NCBI GenBank assembly: GCA_029204225.1
Contig: CM055108.1
Coordinates: 7,425,711-7,489,710, forward strand
Reading direction: 5' to 3'
From: Diphasiastrum complanatum
Taxonomy: Eukaryota > Streptophyta > Lycopodiopsida > Lycopodiales > Lycopodiaceae
Length of the DNA stretch: 64,000 nt
Within the stretch, counting starts at the first letter, position 1; every line of letters begins with the position of its first letter. Positions 1-10,887 of the stretch are shown in pieces. Position numbers and translations under genes: made by a program. Under the pieces are notes generated by a model, which saw nothing but the letters and a program-made list of their open reading frames with translations, did no database searches and was not told the DNA's origin.

Positions 1-861
1 TTTGTTTACAAAACCTTCAGTTTGAAGGGCGAAGATTAATTCCCAACAAATTTTCAAAAACATCAAAAAAACCTTCAAAAAACACCAAAAAATTGTCAAA
101 ATTCTAAAAATACAGAAAATGAACATTCGCCCGATTCATTGTGCTTAGGTGTGATTCGAATCTATCTACTGCCAGGTTGGCGAAGAATAATAGCAAAAAT
201 AGAAAGGTTTTCAGAAGATCAGTTGTCATATTGTCATATTTTTGCCAAAAAGTCACTTTTTTGCAAAAATACCTATATCACTTTTGAACCTTCGCCAGAA
301 CCTTTGTCGAGATTTCAAAACATTCTATTTATAGTAAAATACTATTTCTGAGTTTGGCAAAGATTCTTCTTGATCAAATGACAGAAATTCTTGAATTTTA
401 CCCTCGCCAGACTACAAAAACTATAATTTCTTGTGTCAGAAACCTTCGTCCGATTTTCCATAGTTGTATCTGTGTCAAATCCTTTACCTGAGAGGTTGAC
501 GAAGGTTATTTTCCTAGAAATTGCCAAAAAAGTGTTCTAAGAATTTTTTTCCCAACAGAGCACTAATGAACCTTCGTCGAGACAACCTTCGCCTAGTGAA
601 CCTTCGCCAGTCCTATTTTTTGTTTTTGATTTTCCAGATCAAGTCTCTGTCAAAATTTGGATCAAATATGATATGTTCTGATCTGGATTTTGAGAGATTT
701 ATCATTTTTGAGAAGTATCGATTGATCAAATTTCAAAAAGTTTTTCATCATATAGAATTAGATTCTTGAAAAGTGGAATAGATCTAGTAGATCTAATCTG
801 AGAAAGTTTTTTGAAAAATATAGATCCAATCTCATTATCTATTTGATCTAAATTTGTGAAG
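1..861 (+). repeat. Gypsy L leader/LTR region with recurring CTTCG motifs
   Basis: No gene is seen here. The stretch is AT-rich and carries many copies of ACCTTCG(C/T)C or its near forms (for example around 290, 440, 575, 590 and 600), plus their complement GGCGAAG. The same motif recurs in gypsy F between pol and its 3' reading frame (53550-53890) and in its LTR (50040-50190). It therefore looks like a family-specific untranslated or LTR repeat. The LTR boundary is not in the window. Confidence 0.55.
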
Positions 862-2225
862 ATGGCTGCCCCTGGAGCTGCTCTTGGAGGTGCTCCACAG
901 GAAGTCAATCCAATTATTGTTAGAAGAGCACCTCGATTGGATCTACCCAAATATAATGGATTAACAGATCCAGTTAGATTTCTTCAGATCTATGCTGAAT
1001 TCTATGAAGTCTATGGCGAGATTTATCCTCAAGATAAACTTAAGCTGTTTCCTATGGCCTTAACAGACGCAACACAATATTGGTACTATAATCAAGATGA
1101 AACTGAGCGTACAGATTGGGAGGTTGTTAAGCGAGCCCTGATCACACGGTTCAAACCACGGAAGTTTATGGAAGCCCTTTCCTACTTTTGAGTAAAATTA
1201 AAATGGGAAAGCGAGAAATGGTTCAAGATTACATTGAACGGGTGAAATGTCTTAGATCTGAATGCGAACCTGAGCTGATTAACGAAAATGCCATGATTAT
1301 GTGGTTTTTGTCAGGTCTACCAAAAACGGATCAGACGTGAGTTGAAACGCCATAATGAGTATGCACTCTTGCAAAATGCTATGGACGATGAGATTCGGGA
1401 GGAGGATGAAGCGCAGAAATGATGCTCAATGAGTTTGAGAAACTTGGGAAGAACCAACAGAAACAGATGGAAAAGTTGCAGTTGCAATTTGATGAGAAGA
1501 TCAAAGCATTGGGAAATTCTCACGGGGAAGCAAACAAGGAACCTGAAAAGCTTGCAAAGACTTTTCTTACTAGGGAAAATGTTTTGTGTTCTATTTGTAT
1601 AGGAAATCACACAGTGAACGAGTGTCCTCAATTGAAAAAACGAATGGAAATCAGTGTTTGCCATCTGTGTAATTCCCCGGATCATGAGACTGCTTTTTCA
1701 AACTTCAACCCTCTTATAATTCAACAACGGTATGCCCATATGGGATATCGAGAACCACAGTATGGAGGTAATCCAGCAGTAAGACCACGACAATCTGCTC
1801 TTGGATACCCAGAACGTTTAGCTTTACCTACCCCACCAAAGCACTCCGCTCCTCCAGCCAATTTGATGGAACCAAAACCCTACAGAAATGATGAGCAATG
1901 GAACTATGGAAATGGTCAAGCAGGTGGATCTTCAAAACAATATGCCATTCATGCTACTGCTCAACAACAAGCCTCCAGAAATTGGACCAGAGCACCACTC
2001 GGATGCTTTGCATGTGGAGAAAATCACAGAGTTGCAGAATGCCCAAATAAAGAGAAATTTGTACCATTCTGTCGTGACTGTGGTTACGAGCATTGCTATA
2101 AAGACTATCCAGCAAGACCGAAGCCACCGCCAGCTACAACACCTATAAATTTGATAACAATTAAGCAAAGACCAGTAGTTCAGAATAAACTAAGCGTAGC
2201 CATGATGGTGGTCACCAGAGCATAG
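862..2225 (+). pseudogene. gag: Gypsy L gag (capsid plus two CCHC knuckles), broken
   Basis: The ATG at 862 follows the leader; an upstream GTG in the same frame is not a plausible plant start. The capsid part (862-1191) matches the retrotransposon gag family, with the typical LDLPKYNGLTDPVRFLQIY stretch. A frameshift near 1190 is followed by more capsid (to about 1325), another break, and then a frame at 1419-2225. That frame starts with a coiled segment and carries two CX2CX4HX4C knuckles, one beginning CSICIGNHTVNEC (about 1597) and one CFACGENHRVAEC (about 2006). The product would be the nucleocapsid polyprotein that packages element RNA. At least two frame breaks make it non-functional. 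Confidence 0.85.
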
Positions 2226-3425
2226 AAGTAGAAAGAACCAGTAATGGATCCAGTACCTGCTGATTCTATATCATTGAATGATATATCAACAACATCGGGA
2301 GTCTATCCAAATCTTAATACAGAAAAACGAAGATATCAGGATATGAGATAGTGGATCAAACATCTCCAAGAAGAAGAGGAGCTTGAAGCTGCTAAAGCAC
2401 AGCTGAAGTTCATTTTTCACCATTGCAGTCGCCAAAAAATTTACGTACGGATAAAGGAAAAGTCGAGGATGATTCTTCAAGTCAGATTTCTAGTAAAACA
2501 TCATCGTCTAGGAAGTCTTCACCTGTGAAGAAAGATTTATCATCTCGAAAGTCATCACCTCCATGATCAATTCCTGCTAAAAAGGCTGAGCGAAGATCCA
2601 AGACAAGTCCTTTAAGAAAAGAACAAACAGATGTAGTCCAGCATGATAGGCCTGAACATTTTAAGCGTTATACACTAGATGATGTGGTTATCATGTTACC
2701 TAAAGCACATCGTGAATCTGAAGAACATATGTCAGAATCTAAAGAGGTTTACAATGGCCCAGCTAGGATGCAGCCACTGAATATTGCTGAACCAGGAGAA
2801 CCAGAAAAGATTGTACAAGTTGGATCACAACTTACTCCTGAACAATATCAAGCACTCCTACTATTACTTATTAAGTATCAAGATTGCTTTGCATGGACTT
2901 ATCAAGATTTGAAGGGTATTCCGACATCAGTGATTAAACATACCATACCTTTAGTACCTGATACAGTTCCAAAGGTTACAAAGTTCTATCGCTGTAATCC
3001 TAATGTGGCGGAGCTGATAAAGAAAGAACTTCAGAGATTGCTTGATGCCAATTTTATTTATGAGATCGAGCATACTGAATGGATTTCATCGATTGTCATT
3101 GTTCCTAAGAAAATTGAAAAATTGCGGATATGTGTGAATCTCAAAGCATTGAACAAAGTAACGCGAAAGGATCACTTTCTATTACCTTGTACTGAAAGCA
3201 TTTTGGATCGCCTTGATGGAGCGGAAGCTTATAGTTTTCTGGATGGATTTAGTGGTTACAACCAGGTTAAGATTGCACGTGCCGATCGTTGTAAAGTTGC
3301 TTTTGCAATAGAATGGGGCACCTATGCTTACAAAGTTATGTCGTTTGGACTCTATAATGCACCAAGTTCATTCCAAAGAGTAATGCAATTTGCTTTTAAT
3401 GATTATATGCAGAAATTCCTTGAAT
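2226..3425 (+). pseudogene. pol: Gypsy L pol: Ser/Lys linker and truncated RT, protease missing
   Basis: From about 2430 the sequence matches F's linker (SSSQISSKTSSSRKSSP-like), with frameshifts and an in-frame TGA near 2563. RT proper is open from 2684 and contains YRCNPNVAELIKKELQRL, the palm segment FLDGFSGYNQVKIA (about 3236) and APSSFQRVMQFAFNDY. It stops being gypsy at 3425, before the YxDD box. The aspartic protease present in F between gag and the linker is absent; a junction near 2420 marks the deletion. The reading frame runs past 3425 into copia LTR sequence only by chance. Confidence 0.88.
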
Positions 3426-3468
3426 TGTTAGAATTTAGCAATTTTTACATGGTTTTTGATGAATATTA
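3426..3468 (+). repeat. 5' LTR of A, first 43 bp
   Basis: Begins TGTTAGAATTTAGCA and matches the start of A's 3' LTR at 38038 with few changes. It ends with TATTA (3464-3468), the left copy of B's target duplication. The LTR resumes at 21021. Confidence 0.93.
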
Positions 3469-3714
3469 TGTTAAAATTGAAAAACAATCCATATTGATTT
3501 CTTGGCTTGCTACCAATGTTGTACCATGCAAGTATGTAGCTCATTAATGCAAAATGCCAAGTTTGGCCTACATAGAACTCGAGCTACATGGTTATGTATT
3601 GTCTAGTTTGATAAAAGCAACTTGCATATAGTTTGTAGACATAGAATTAGCATGATTATGCTTGTAGAAACTCGTGGCAACCCACATGCATTAATTGTAA
3701 GTGATCCATAGTGA
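3469..3714 (+). repeat. 5' LTR of B, first part
   Basis: Matches the 3' LTR of B from 20233 with scattered substitutions. It is interrupted at 3714 by element D; AGTGA at 3710-3714 is the left target duplication. The LTR resumes at 9817. Confidence 0.95.
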
Positions 3715-4396
3715 TGTAAAAATTACAGCAAATAAGGATCCTAAAACACTTGAAATGATGAGGAAAACAATAGATTATGATTTCATAAGATTAGCACAAG
3801 TTGAACCATCAAAATCCATCAAAAATCTATGCTTGAACCTCACTAAATGGCCCAAATCCTTGAAGAAGGATTCACACGTGTGAAAGTACGGCCTCCCATA
3901 GTCTGAGTACTATACACCAGACCTACATTCAATCCTATAATCATTAGTAATCACAAGTACTCAAACAATTATGAACATAGAGAGCAATTGCACCATTATG
4001 AGAGAAAAAACATGAAATTGCTTGATTGATTTTGGTGAGATATCATCACCTATATATACATGATCCATCACGGTTTTGGGCAGGTATGAGTAGTCCTAAA
4101 CCTATCCCTAATGCTAATTTTGGTGTATCTTTCATCCCTATCAAGTTAGGGTTGCAATCTTGGAGATCCCTCAACAATGCAAAAACTACCAAAAATAGCT
4201 CCTATTTTTTCTCCCTTGTATCTAAGCATAATTTGTACTCATTCCAAAGGTTCTAACACTTAGGTCTACTTGAGAATATCCTTATGAATGGAATCCTATG
4301 CTATTTGGCACGTGTGACAAGCCACATCATGACCATCTAACTATTTACAAGTCATATGACCAAAACTAGTCAAGCTAGAATTGTGAATTTTTAACA
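3715..4396 (-). repeat. 3' LTR of D, complete (682 bp)
   Basis: On the minus strand it runs from TGTTAAAAATTCACAATTC to GCTGTAATTTTTACA. It holds an exact CACACGTGTG at 3873-3882 and a GGCACGTGTGAC near 4308. The right-hand copy (9284-9811) is highly similar, apart from a short TAC-repeat expansion near 9350. Confidence 0.93.
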
Positions 4397-4406
4397 CTCC
4401 TCCTCA
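4397..4406 (-). other. Polypurine tract of D
   Basis: On the minus strand GTGAGGAGGAG lies directly before the 3' LTR. This is the expected primer site for plus-strand DNA synthesis. Confidence 0.75.
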
Positions 4407-4410
4407 CTAT

Positions 4411-7400
4411 CTAGCTTGGTTCAATCATTGCTTTACTAATCACTCCAAGTGATGATCTGAACTTCACAAAAGGTGTCTTTTGAAGTGGTTTAGTAAGTAG
4501 ATCAGCTACACATTCATTGCTTGGAACATGCTCCAAAGCAATCTCCTTGGCTTGCACCATTTCTCTCACAAAGTGATGGCATATCTCAATGTGCTTAGAT
4601 CTTGCATGGAAGATTGGATTAGATGCAAGGTGTTGGGATGATATATTGTCATTGTAGATGATTGGTGCCTCCTCTGAATCCATGATCTTTAGCTCCACCA
4701 ATAATCTCTTGATCCAAAGTACCTCCTTTGTAGTGGTTGTCAAAGCTTTGTACTCGGCCTCGGTTGAAGATAGAGATATAGTTTCTTGCTTTTTTGAAAG
4801 CCATGAAACCACACCTTCTCCTATGAAAGTTAAATAGGCACTTGTTGATTTCCTATCCCTCTTGTCCCTTTCAAAATCCGAATCATTAAATGCATGAAGG
4901 TTAATCACATCTCCTCTATATAGAATCCCAAAGTCCAATGTACCCGAGATGTATCTTAGAATCCTCTTAGCCTTTTTCCAATGGATATTCAATGGCTTTT
5001 GCATGGATTGGCTCAACCTACATACACTAAAGCTAAGATCTGGTCTAGTTATAGTGATCCACATTAAGGAACCTATAAGTTGCCTAAACAAAGTGATGTC
5101 CATGAAGGATCTTTCATCATCTTCATTTGGCACTTTTACATCTTGCTCCATTGGTGTGTCAACACTTTTGCATACTTCCATCTTAAACTTCTTCAAAAGA
5201 CTTTGAGCATAGTTTACTTGACTTATAAAGATAAAATCAGACCCTCTAAGTACTTCTATGCCTAAGATGAAGTGAAGACACCTTAGATCTACCATCTTGA
5301 ACTCTAAGGATAGATCTATCTTGATTTTTTCAATACCATCAACACTATTTCCACTAATGATGATGTCATCTACATAAATGAGTAAAAGTACAATACCAAC
5401 ATCATCAAACTTAATGTAAAGAGTGGGATCATATTCACTTTGAACAAAAGGAAGTGAAATAAGATAGCAATGTAGTCTTGAATTCCAAGATCTCGAGGCT
5501 TGCTTCAGGCCATAGATGCTTCTTTGGAGATGGCATACTTTGCTCTCCATTCCATGCTTGATGAACCCTTGTGGCTGCTCCATATAGATATCCTCTTCCA
5601 AAAAACCATTCAAGAAAGCATTAGAGATATCCATTTGACATAGAATCCATCCAAAATGTGATGCAAGTGCAATGATTAGCCTTATTGTGACCATCTTGGC
5701 CACGAGTGCAGAAGTTTCCTCATAGTCTATCCCTCTCTCTTGAGCATAACCTTTTGCAACTAATCTTGCTTTATGTTTGTTAACACTCCCATTTGCATTC
5801 AACTTAATCTTGAAGACCCACTTGCATCCTATTACATTCCTTTGAGGTCTCTCAACAAGAAACCAAGTTTCATTCTCAATCAAGGCATCATACTCATCCA
5901 ACATAGCTTTATACCATTCTTTGGAGTTCAATGCATCTTCAACATTAGATGGTTCTTCAAAACTAGATAAAGCATAAGAAGTGGATGAGATAACCTCAAC
6001 TTGATGTCCTTTGCCTTGATATGTGAGCCTTGATGGCTCCACTTTTGCCCTTGAAGATCTCCTTGGTGTGATAGGTGGGTTTGGTGCTTGCTCCTCCATG
6101 AGCTCCTCCTCAAAACCAAGATCTTGCTCCTCGGCCATCTTCTTCTTGATTGTTGGAGCACTTGAGCCTTCTTCAAGCATATGCATATGATGTTCATCAA
6201 AGATGACATCCCTTGAAACAACAAATTTGTTTAAGGATGGGAGATAGCGTATGCTCCCTCTTGTGGAAGATGGATCCTCCTTGGTTCTTGTTTCCAATGG
6301 CACATGCACATAACATATACACCCAAAAACTTTTAAGTGATTAAGATTGGGTTTCTTTCCATACAACATCTCATAAGGAGTTTTGCCTTCAATTGCTTTA
6401 CAAGACACCCTATTCATCAAGTAGTTTGCACATACAAGAGACTCACCCCAAAAGGATTTGGGCAAACAAGCATCTAATCTTAAAGCCTTAGAACATTCAC
6501 ATAATGTTCTATTCCTTCTTTCAGCAAATCCATTTTGTTGAGGAGTGTAAGGACAAGAAGTCTCTTTCTTGATCCCTTCCTCCTCACAAAAGGCCTTGAA
6601 CTCATTGAAGATGAATTCTCCACCATTGTCACTTCTAAGAATCTTGATGCCATGATTATGATGCTTTTCCACAAACAACTTGAACTTTACAGAAGTATCA
6701 AATACTTGAGACTTGAAGGAAAGTAAGATCACCCAACAATATCTTGAGTAGTCATCAATGAAGGTTAAAAACATGGATGAACCTCCATTAGATTTGGTGC
6801 TAGCAATGTGCACATTCGAGTGTATGAGTTCAAGAGGATGAGATGACTTTGTGATGGAGTTAGGAAACACCTTCTTATGTGCCTTGGATAAGGCACAAGC
6901 TTCACAAATTTTGTCTTCCTTCCCAATAGACCTTGGTAGGCCTAAAGCATACTCCTCCTTGATCATAGCCTCCATGGAACCCGAGTTGACATGTCCAAGT
7001 CTTTTGTGCCATAAAGTAAAGGTAGATATCTTGCTCTTCTCGACCAACATGACAAAATTAGTATCCACAAATGCATCCAACCTATAAAGTTTGCCAAGTC
7101 TAGTGCCCTTAGCCACTATCTTACCCTTCTTCTTGATGAAACATTCATTTGAAGCAAAGTCAACATTGAAACCATTGTCTACCATTTGGCCAACACTTAG
7201 TAGATTCTTTGTTATTGTAGGAATGTACAAAACACCTTCTATGTTGATCTTTTTGGAAGATCCTAAGCAAAGGGGAATGCTACCAACTCCTTCAATCTTA
7301 CAAGCTTCATCATTTGCTGTATAGATAGACTTTATAGGTCCATCATAAGATAAGAGAGAAGAGAAGAACTCCCTTTTACTAGTCATGTGTGAACTAGCAC

Positions 7401-7728
7401 CTGAGTCAATCCACCAAGGATCTTCTCCTTTGAAGCTTGTTGAAGAAAATATGGACATCATGAGAGAGTCCTCATGTGAACTCTCCTCCTCCTCCTCTTT
7501 GCTCATGTTGGCTTGGCTTTGATCTTGCTTCCTCTTGAAGCATTTCGAGGCATAATGCCCCATCTTGCTACAATAGTAGCACTTCACCTTTGATTTGTCC
7601 TTCTTGACTTTGGTGGTTGATGGAGATGCCTTTGAGGGTCCTTCTTGATCCTCAAGCTTTGTAGACTTCTTGAATGTTGATCCTTTGCCTTTGGACTTGC
7701 CTTTGCCTTTGGTGAAGAGAGCTTGGCC
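4411..7728 (-). CDS. pol: Copia D polyprotein: gag C-terminus, protease, integrase, RT, RNase H
   Basis: A single long frame reads leftwards from the inversion breakpoint to a stop at 4411; the first in-frame Met is at 7587, and codons upstream to 7728 are gag sequence. Domains in order: CCHC knuckle KCYYCSKMGHYASKC, protease WWIDSGASSHM, gag-pre-integrase LWHKRLGHVN, integrase core with IDDYSRYCW, RSDNGGEF and NGFAERRNRTLCE, RT with LLIYVDDIIISG, and RNase H with SSTEAEYKAL and ADLLTKPL. A small deletion has removed residues around the integrase-RT linker (TRGSIRYLPS). The gag start is severed by the inversion, so the complete polyprotein cannot be made. Confidence 0.9.
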   Translation of the reverse strand, partial: GQALFTKGKGKSKGKGSTFKKSTKLEDQEGPSKASPSTTKVKKDKSKVKCYYCSKMGHYASKCFKRKQDQSQANMSKEEEEESSHEDSLMMSIFSSTSFKGEDPWWIDSGASSHMTSKREFFSSLLSYDGPIKSIYTANDEACKIEGVGSIPLCLGSSKKINIEGVLYIPTITKNLLSVGQMVDNGFNVDFASNECFIKKKGKIVAKGTRLGKLYRLDAFVDTNFVMLVEKSKISTFTLWHKRLGHVNSGSMEAMIKEEYALGLPRSIGKEDKICEACALSKAHKKVFPNSITKSSHPLELIHSNVHIASTKSNGGSSMFLTFIDDYSRYCWVILLSFKSQVFDTSVKFKLFVEKHHNHGIKILRSDNGGEFIFNEFKAFCEEEGIKKETSCPYTPQQNGFAERRNRTLCECSKALRLDACLPKSFWGESLVCANYLMNRVSCKAIEGKTPYEMLYGKKPNLNHLKVFGCICYVHVPLETRTKEDPSSTRGSIRYLPSLNKFVVSRDVIFDEHHMHMLEEGSSAPTIKKKMAEEQDLGFEEELMEEQAPNPPITPRRSSRAKVEPSRLTYQGKGHQVEVISSTSYALSSFEEPSNVEDALNSKEWYKAMLDEYDALIENETWFLVERPQRNVIGCKWVFKIKLNANGSVNKHKARLVAKGYAQERGIDYEETSALVAKMVTIRLIIALASHFGWILCQMDISNAFLNGFLEEDIYMEQPQGFIKHGMESKVCHLQRSIYGLKQASRSWNSRLHCYLISLPFVQSEYDPTLYIKFDDVGIVLLLIYVDDIIISGNSVDGIEKIKIDLSLEFKMVDLRCLHFILGIEVLRGSDFIFISQVNYAQSLLKKFKMEVCKSVDTPMEQDVKVPNEDDERSFMDITLFRQLIGSLMWITITRPDLSFSVCRLSQSMQKPLNIHWKKAKRILRYISGTLDFGILYRGDVINLHAFNDSDFERDKRDRKSTSAYLTFIGEGVVSWLSKKQETISLSSTEAEYKALTTTTKEVLWIKRLLVELKIMDSEEAPIIYNDNISSQHLASNPIFHARSKHIEICHHFVREMVQAKEIALEHVPSNECVADLLTKPLQKTPFVKFRSSLGVISKAMIEPS

Positions 7729-7860
7729 TTAGTGAGGTTCAAGCATAGATTTTTGATGGATTTTGATGGTTCAACTTGTGCTAATCTTATGAAATCATAA
7801 TCTATTGTTTCCCTCATCATTTCAAGTGTTTTAGGATCCTTATTTGCTGTAATTTTTACA

Positions 7861-7873
7861 TGGTATCAAAGCC
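7861..7873 (+). other. Primer binding site of D (inverted)
   Basis: TGGTATCAAAGCC follows the LTR end directly. It differs from the usual TGGTATCAGAGCC by one base. Confidence 0.85.
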
Positions 7874-8671
7874 TAAAGGCTGAAATGAGCTAAATCCTTG
7901 GTTTTCATTCAATTTGATCACAATTTTTGATCTAAATCTTGTGTAGATTGGATCTTAGCATCTAGTATTGATTCTAGAACTCAAAGTGAGTCAAATACAT
8001 TGGAGATTGGTGTTGTGTGACTTCATTTGCAGGTGTTTAGGTGTCTAAAACCAGAGGCAAAGTTAAATTCAATTCACATTACCAAGATAGCAAGTTTTGC
8101 TTGCTCCAAGCATTGATTTCTAAGCGAGTTTTGGAGGTGATTTCATAGAGGAGGCTTTCTAGCATTCAAGGAGAGGGAAGATCAGAGTTTTGGGGACTCT
8201 TCAAGGCTTTTCTAAGGTGTAGTAGGCACCTCCTAAAGTGATTTAGGTTCAGTCCAACCATTGCTTGACTTATGCACCAAATTAGATCAATTTTTCATCA
8301 ATTTTGATCATTTTTTGCTTGTGATTGGATAGTAGATTGTGTTGAATCCTCATTAAGTTCCATTTAGATCTTTTACAAGTTATTTTGAAAGTATATTAGG
8401 TTGCTGAAATTCACTCTTGATCAGATCATTTGGAAGCTTTAATGTTCTTTATAGAAAGAAGGGCAATTCTACTAGTATTGTCTACTTCAATCAAGCAAGT
8501 GCATTGTTTCTAGTATTCTATGATTTGATTTTGTTAGAGATCATTCTTAGACCTTTATAGGAAGTCTATTACTGATCTTTTCAGGTCCCTAAGAAGTGGG
8601 ATAAGGTAGACCTTTAATCAAATCAATAGAAGTAACCTTCATTTGTGTCAAGTCCTTGATTAGGAGACTAG

Positions 8672-9283
8672 ATGGCATCTATAAATGCATATCTTTTGGA
8701 TACTAATGAAAGGCTCAACAAAACTAACTATTCCATATGGAAAGTTAGAATGGAATCCATCATGATCATGCAAGATCTGATGGAAATTGTAAATGGTAAG
8801 GAGGGTGAACCTATTCATCCTCAAGAAAAAGCCAAATACATCAAGAGGTGCAATGTTGCACTACATTGCATAAAAATGAATGTTGCAAATGAACTCTTAA
8901 GAGAGGTAGGAGATTGCACTTCAGATCAAGATGCTTGGGAGACTTTGCAAAAGGTCTATGAATCCAAGAACCAAACTAGAATGTTAGCTTTGAAGAATCA
9001 AATCTATAGAAGCTATCAAAAGAAAGGAGAGAGTGCACATACTTTTGTCCTAAGAGTAAAGGAATTGAACAAAGAGCTAGCCTTTATAGGTGATCCTATC
9101 AAGGATGAAGAGCTTGTTCAACTCATATTGAATGGACTAAGTTTTGATTTGACAATTTGGTTCAGGGATATGCAATTATGGGTAAGCTACCCATACTTGA
9201 AGAACTCCAAGGCACACTCATGACCGAGGAATCAAGAAGGAGCCAAATGCAAGAGAGGATGGATAGGCTTTCCATCCAAGGTT
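8672..9283 (+). pseudogene. gag: Copia D gag N-terminal half, severed by inversion
   Basis: The ATG at 8672 opens the copia gag family frame (MASINAYLLDTNERLNKTNY, then YSIWKVRMESI). The family hallmarks ALHCIKMNVANELL and ELVQLILNGL are present. A frameshift near 9150 ends the first frame at 9223, but gag-like sequence continues to 9283 (SRRSQMQERMDRLSIQG), where the inversion breakpoint lies. The remainder of gag (KGKSKGK-rich tail and knuckle) is found on the other strand from 7728. Confidence 0.87.
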
Positions 9284-9811
9284 GTGTGAAAGTACGGCCT
9301 CCCACAGTCTGAGTACTATACACCAGACCTACATTCAATCCGATAATCATTAGTACTACTACTACTCACAAGTACTCAAACAATTATGAACATAGAGAGC
9401 AATTGCACCATTATGAGAGAAAAAACATGAAATTGCTTGATTGATTTTGGTGAGATATCATCACCTATATATACATGATCCATCACGGTTTTGGGCAGGT
9501 ATGAGTAGCCCTAAACCTATCCCTAATGCTAATTTTGGTGGATCTTTTATCCCTACCAAGTTAGGCTTGGAATCTTGGAGATCCCTCAACAATGCAAAAA
9601 TTACCAAAAATAGCTCCTATTTTTTCTCCCTTGTATCTAAGCATAATTTGGACTCATTCCAAGGGTTCTAACACTTAGGTCTACTTGAGAACATCCTTAT
9701 GAATGGAATCCTATGCTATTTGGCACGTGTGACAAGCCACATCATGACCATCTAACTATTTACAAGTCATATGACCAAAACTAGTCAAGCTAGAATTGTG
9801 AATTTTTAACA
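9284..9811 (-). repeat. 5' LTR of D, upstream part only
   Basis: On the minus strand it starts TGTTAAAAATTCAC at 9811 and matches 3878-4396. The final part of the LTR is missing here because it sits in the inverted segment. Confidence 0.92.
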
Positions 9812-10369
9812 AGTGACATGCAAGGCATGCACAAAGTTTATTGGACACATGCATGATGATTTGGACATTTCTAGTTAGAACTAGTACACTTGTAAAAAGT
9901 TGGTAGAAATTCATGCATGAAAAGTGACAAATGTCACATAGATTCTAGATGTCACTTTAGATGTCATTTTGGAATGGATAGATATGGTTCTACCTCGAGC
10001 TACCTCAATCTCCATAAATATGTGTAGCTCTTCACACAATCAGTAATGAAGAACCAAATTTTTGTAGCTATCTCATGCCATTTTGGATCTAAACAAATAT
10101 TGCTTGTTATCTCTCTAGCTCTCTCTCTCTCTCTAACGTGTGTTGAGACTAATGCTCATACATTGAAATCTTGTATTTTTATTCATTCTTTGATTCATTG
10201 CTATTATATTCTGTTGATTAGCATGCTACATTGTGGATTAGCCATTTCTTCTGAACTAGATTTTGTTGATCAATCTAGAATTAAGTTATAGTGCCAATCA
10301 CAAAGCTTAATTAAGATCAGTCACTCTTGTGGACATTCCCCACAGGTGTGAATTCTAGAAATTTTGTCA
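9812..10369 (+). repeat. 5' LTR of B, second part
   Basis: AGTGA (9812-9816) is the right target duplication of D; the LTR then continues as in 20473-21015 and ends TTTTGTCA. A CT-rich run (10110-10135) and a TATA-like AT-rich stretch lie within it. Confidence 0.93.
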
Positions 10370-10887
10370 TGGTATCAGAGCCTCATTAAGCTTTGCATGC
10401 TAACAACTCTGATTATACAAGAAACTAAGAGCTAAATCGAACAAAAAAGCAGTTTTGCACTTTTTCTAACCTTTCTCTGAAGTGTATTTGGATCAAATCG
10501 GACTTGAACTGAATTTTTAGACTTGAATTGAGGAAGTACAAAATTCTGGAATTCCGCACGTGTGAAAATCAGAGTTTTTCAGTCCCTTTGTTCTCCTTAC
10601 TTATAGATCCAAAGATGGCAGTCTTATAGCTTGATGGAAAGCATTTAATCTGTACTTTCTATAGAAATTGAAATCAAATCAATCTGATGTGTCCAGCAAG
10701 AGTTATAAGCTCTTAAAGAGGATAGGGATAGTTCCAAAATCCGAGTGACAACATTTTGATTTGATTCAATTATACTTTGTTCTGAATCCATTGTTTTGAG
10801 CATCCAACACAAGAAATTGTAGATCAAGACGGAGTTTGAAGTATTTGAACACCCTTAGAGCCTTATGAGTGTCAATAGTATTTTCTT
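10370..10887 (+). other. Primer binding site and leader of B; gag capsid deleted
   Basis: TGGTATCAGAGCC at 10370-10382 is an exact initiator-Met tRNA-type primer site. The following 500 bp is untranslated leader with no gene. It passes directly into gag C-terminal codons near 10888, so roughly the first 200 residues of gag are missing. Confidence 0.82.

Larger units (their letters stand above)
1..3425 (+). mobile_element. Gypsy element L, 5' fragment (leader, gag, partial RT)
   Basis: This is a Ty3/gypsy fragment reading rightwards: leader, gag with two zinc knuckles, a Ser/Lys-rich linker and the N-terminal half of reverse transcriptase. The RT frame is cut at 3425, where copia element A begins with TGTTAG. 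The rest of L is not seen in the window. The right-hand gypsy F (minus strand) is a clear relative: its RT and linker proteins align with L almost residue for residue. L lacks the protease that F keeps, so it suffered an internal deletion near 2400. Stops and frameshifts show it is dead. Confidence 0.9.
7729..9283 (+). other. Inverted segment inside D (LTR end, primer site, leader, gag start)
   Basis: The first 132 bp (7729-7860) are the reverse complement of 3715-3846, the end of D's LTR, and finish GCTGTAATTTTTACA. The primer site TGGTATCAAAGCC follows at 7861-7873, then a leader of about 800 bp without a gene, then the gag start at 8672. At 9283 gag jumps into LTR sequence of the opposite orientation. 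Flipping 7729-9283 restores gag continuity with the frame ending at 7728 and leaves only about 31 bp of LTR unaccounted for. This is a simple inversion within one element. Confidence 0.9.
3715..9811 (-). mobile_element. Copia element D, inserted in B's 5' LTR, with an internal inversion
   Basis: Flanked by AGTGA (3710-3714 and 9812-9816). In minus orientation: partial 5' LTR (9811 to 9284), then a segment 7729-9283 that is inverted and reads on the plus strand (LTR end, primer site, leader, gag start), then gag C-terminus and pol (7728 to 4411), polypurine tract and complete 3' LTR (4396 to 3715). The pol frame is almost uninterrupted, so D was recently active before the rearrangement. Confidence 0.93.

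Noticed and set aside
3426-3547. Extension of gypsy L RT past 3425
   Set aside because: The last 40 codons of that open frame are A and B LTR sequence, not RT.
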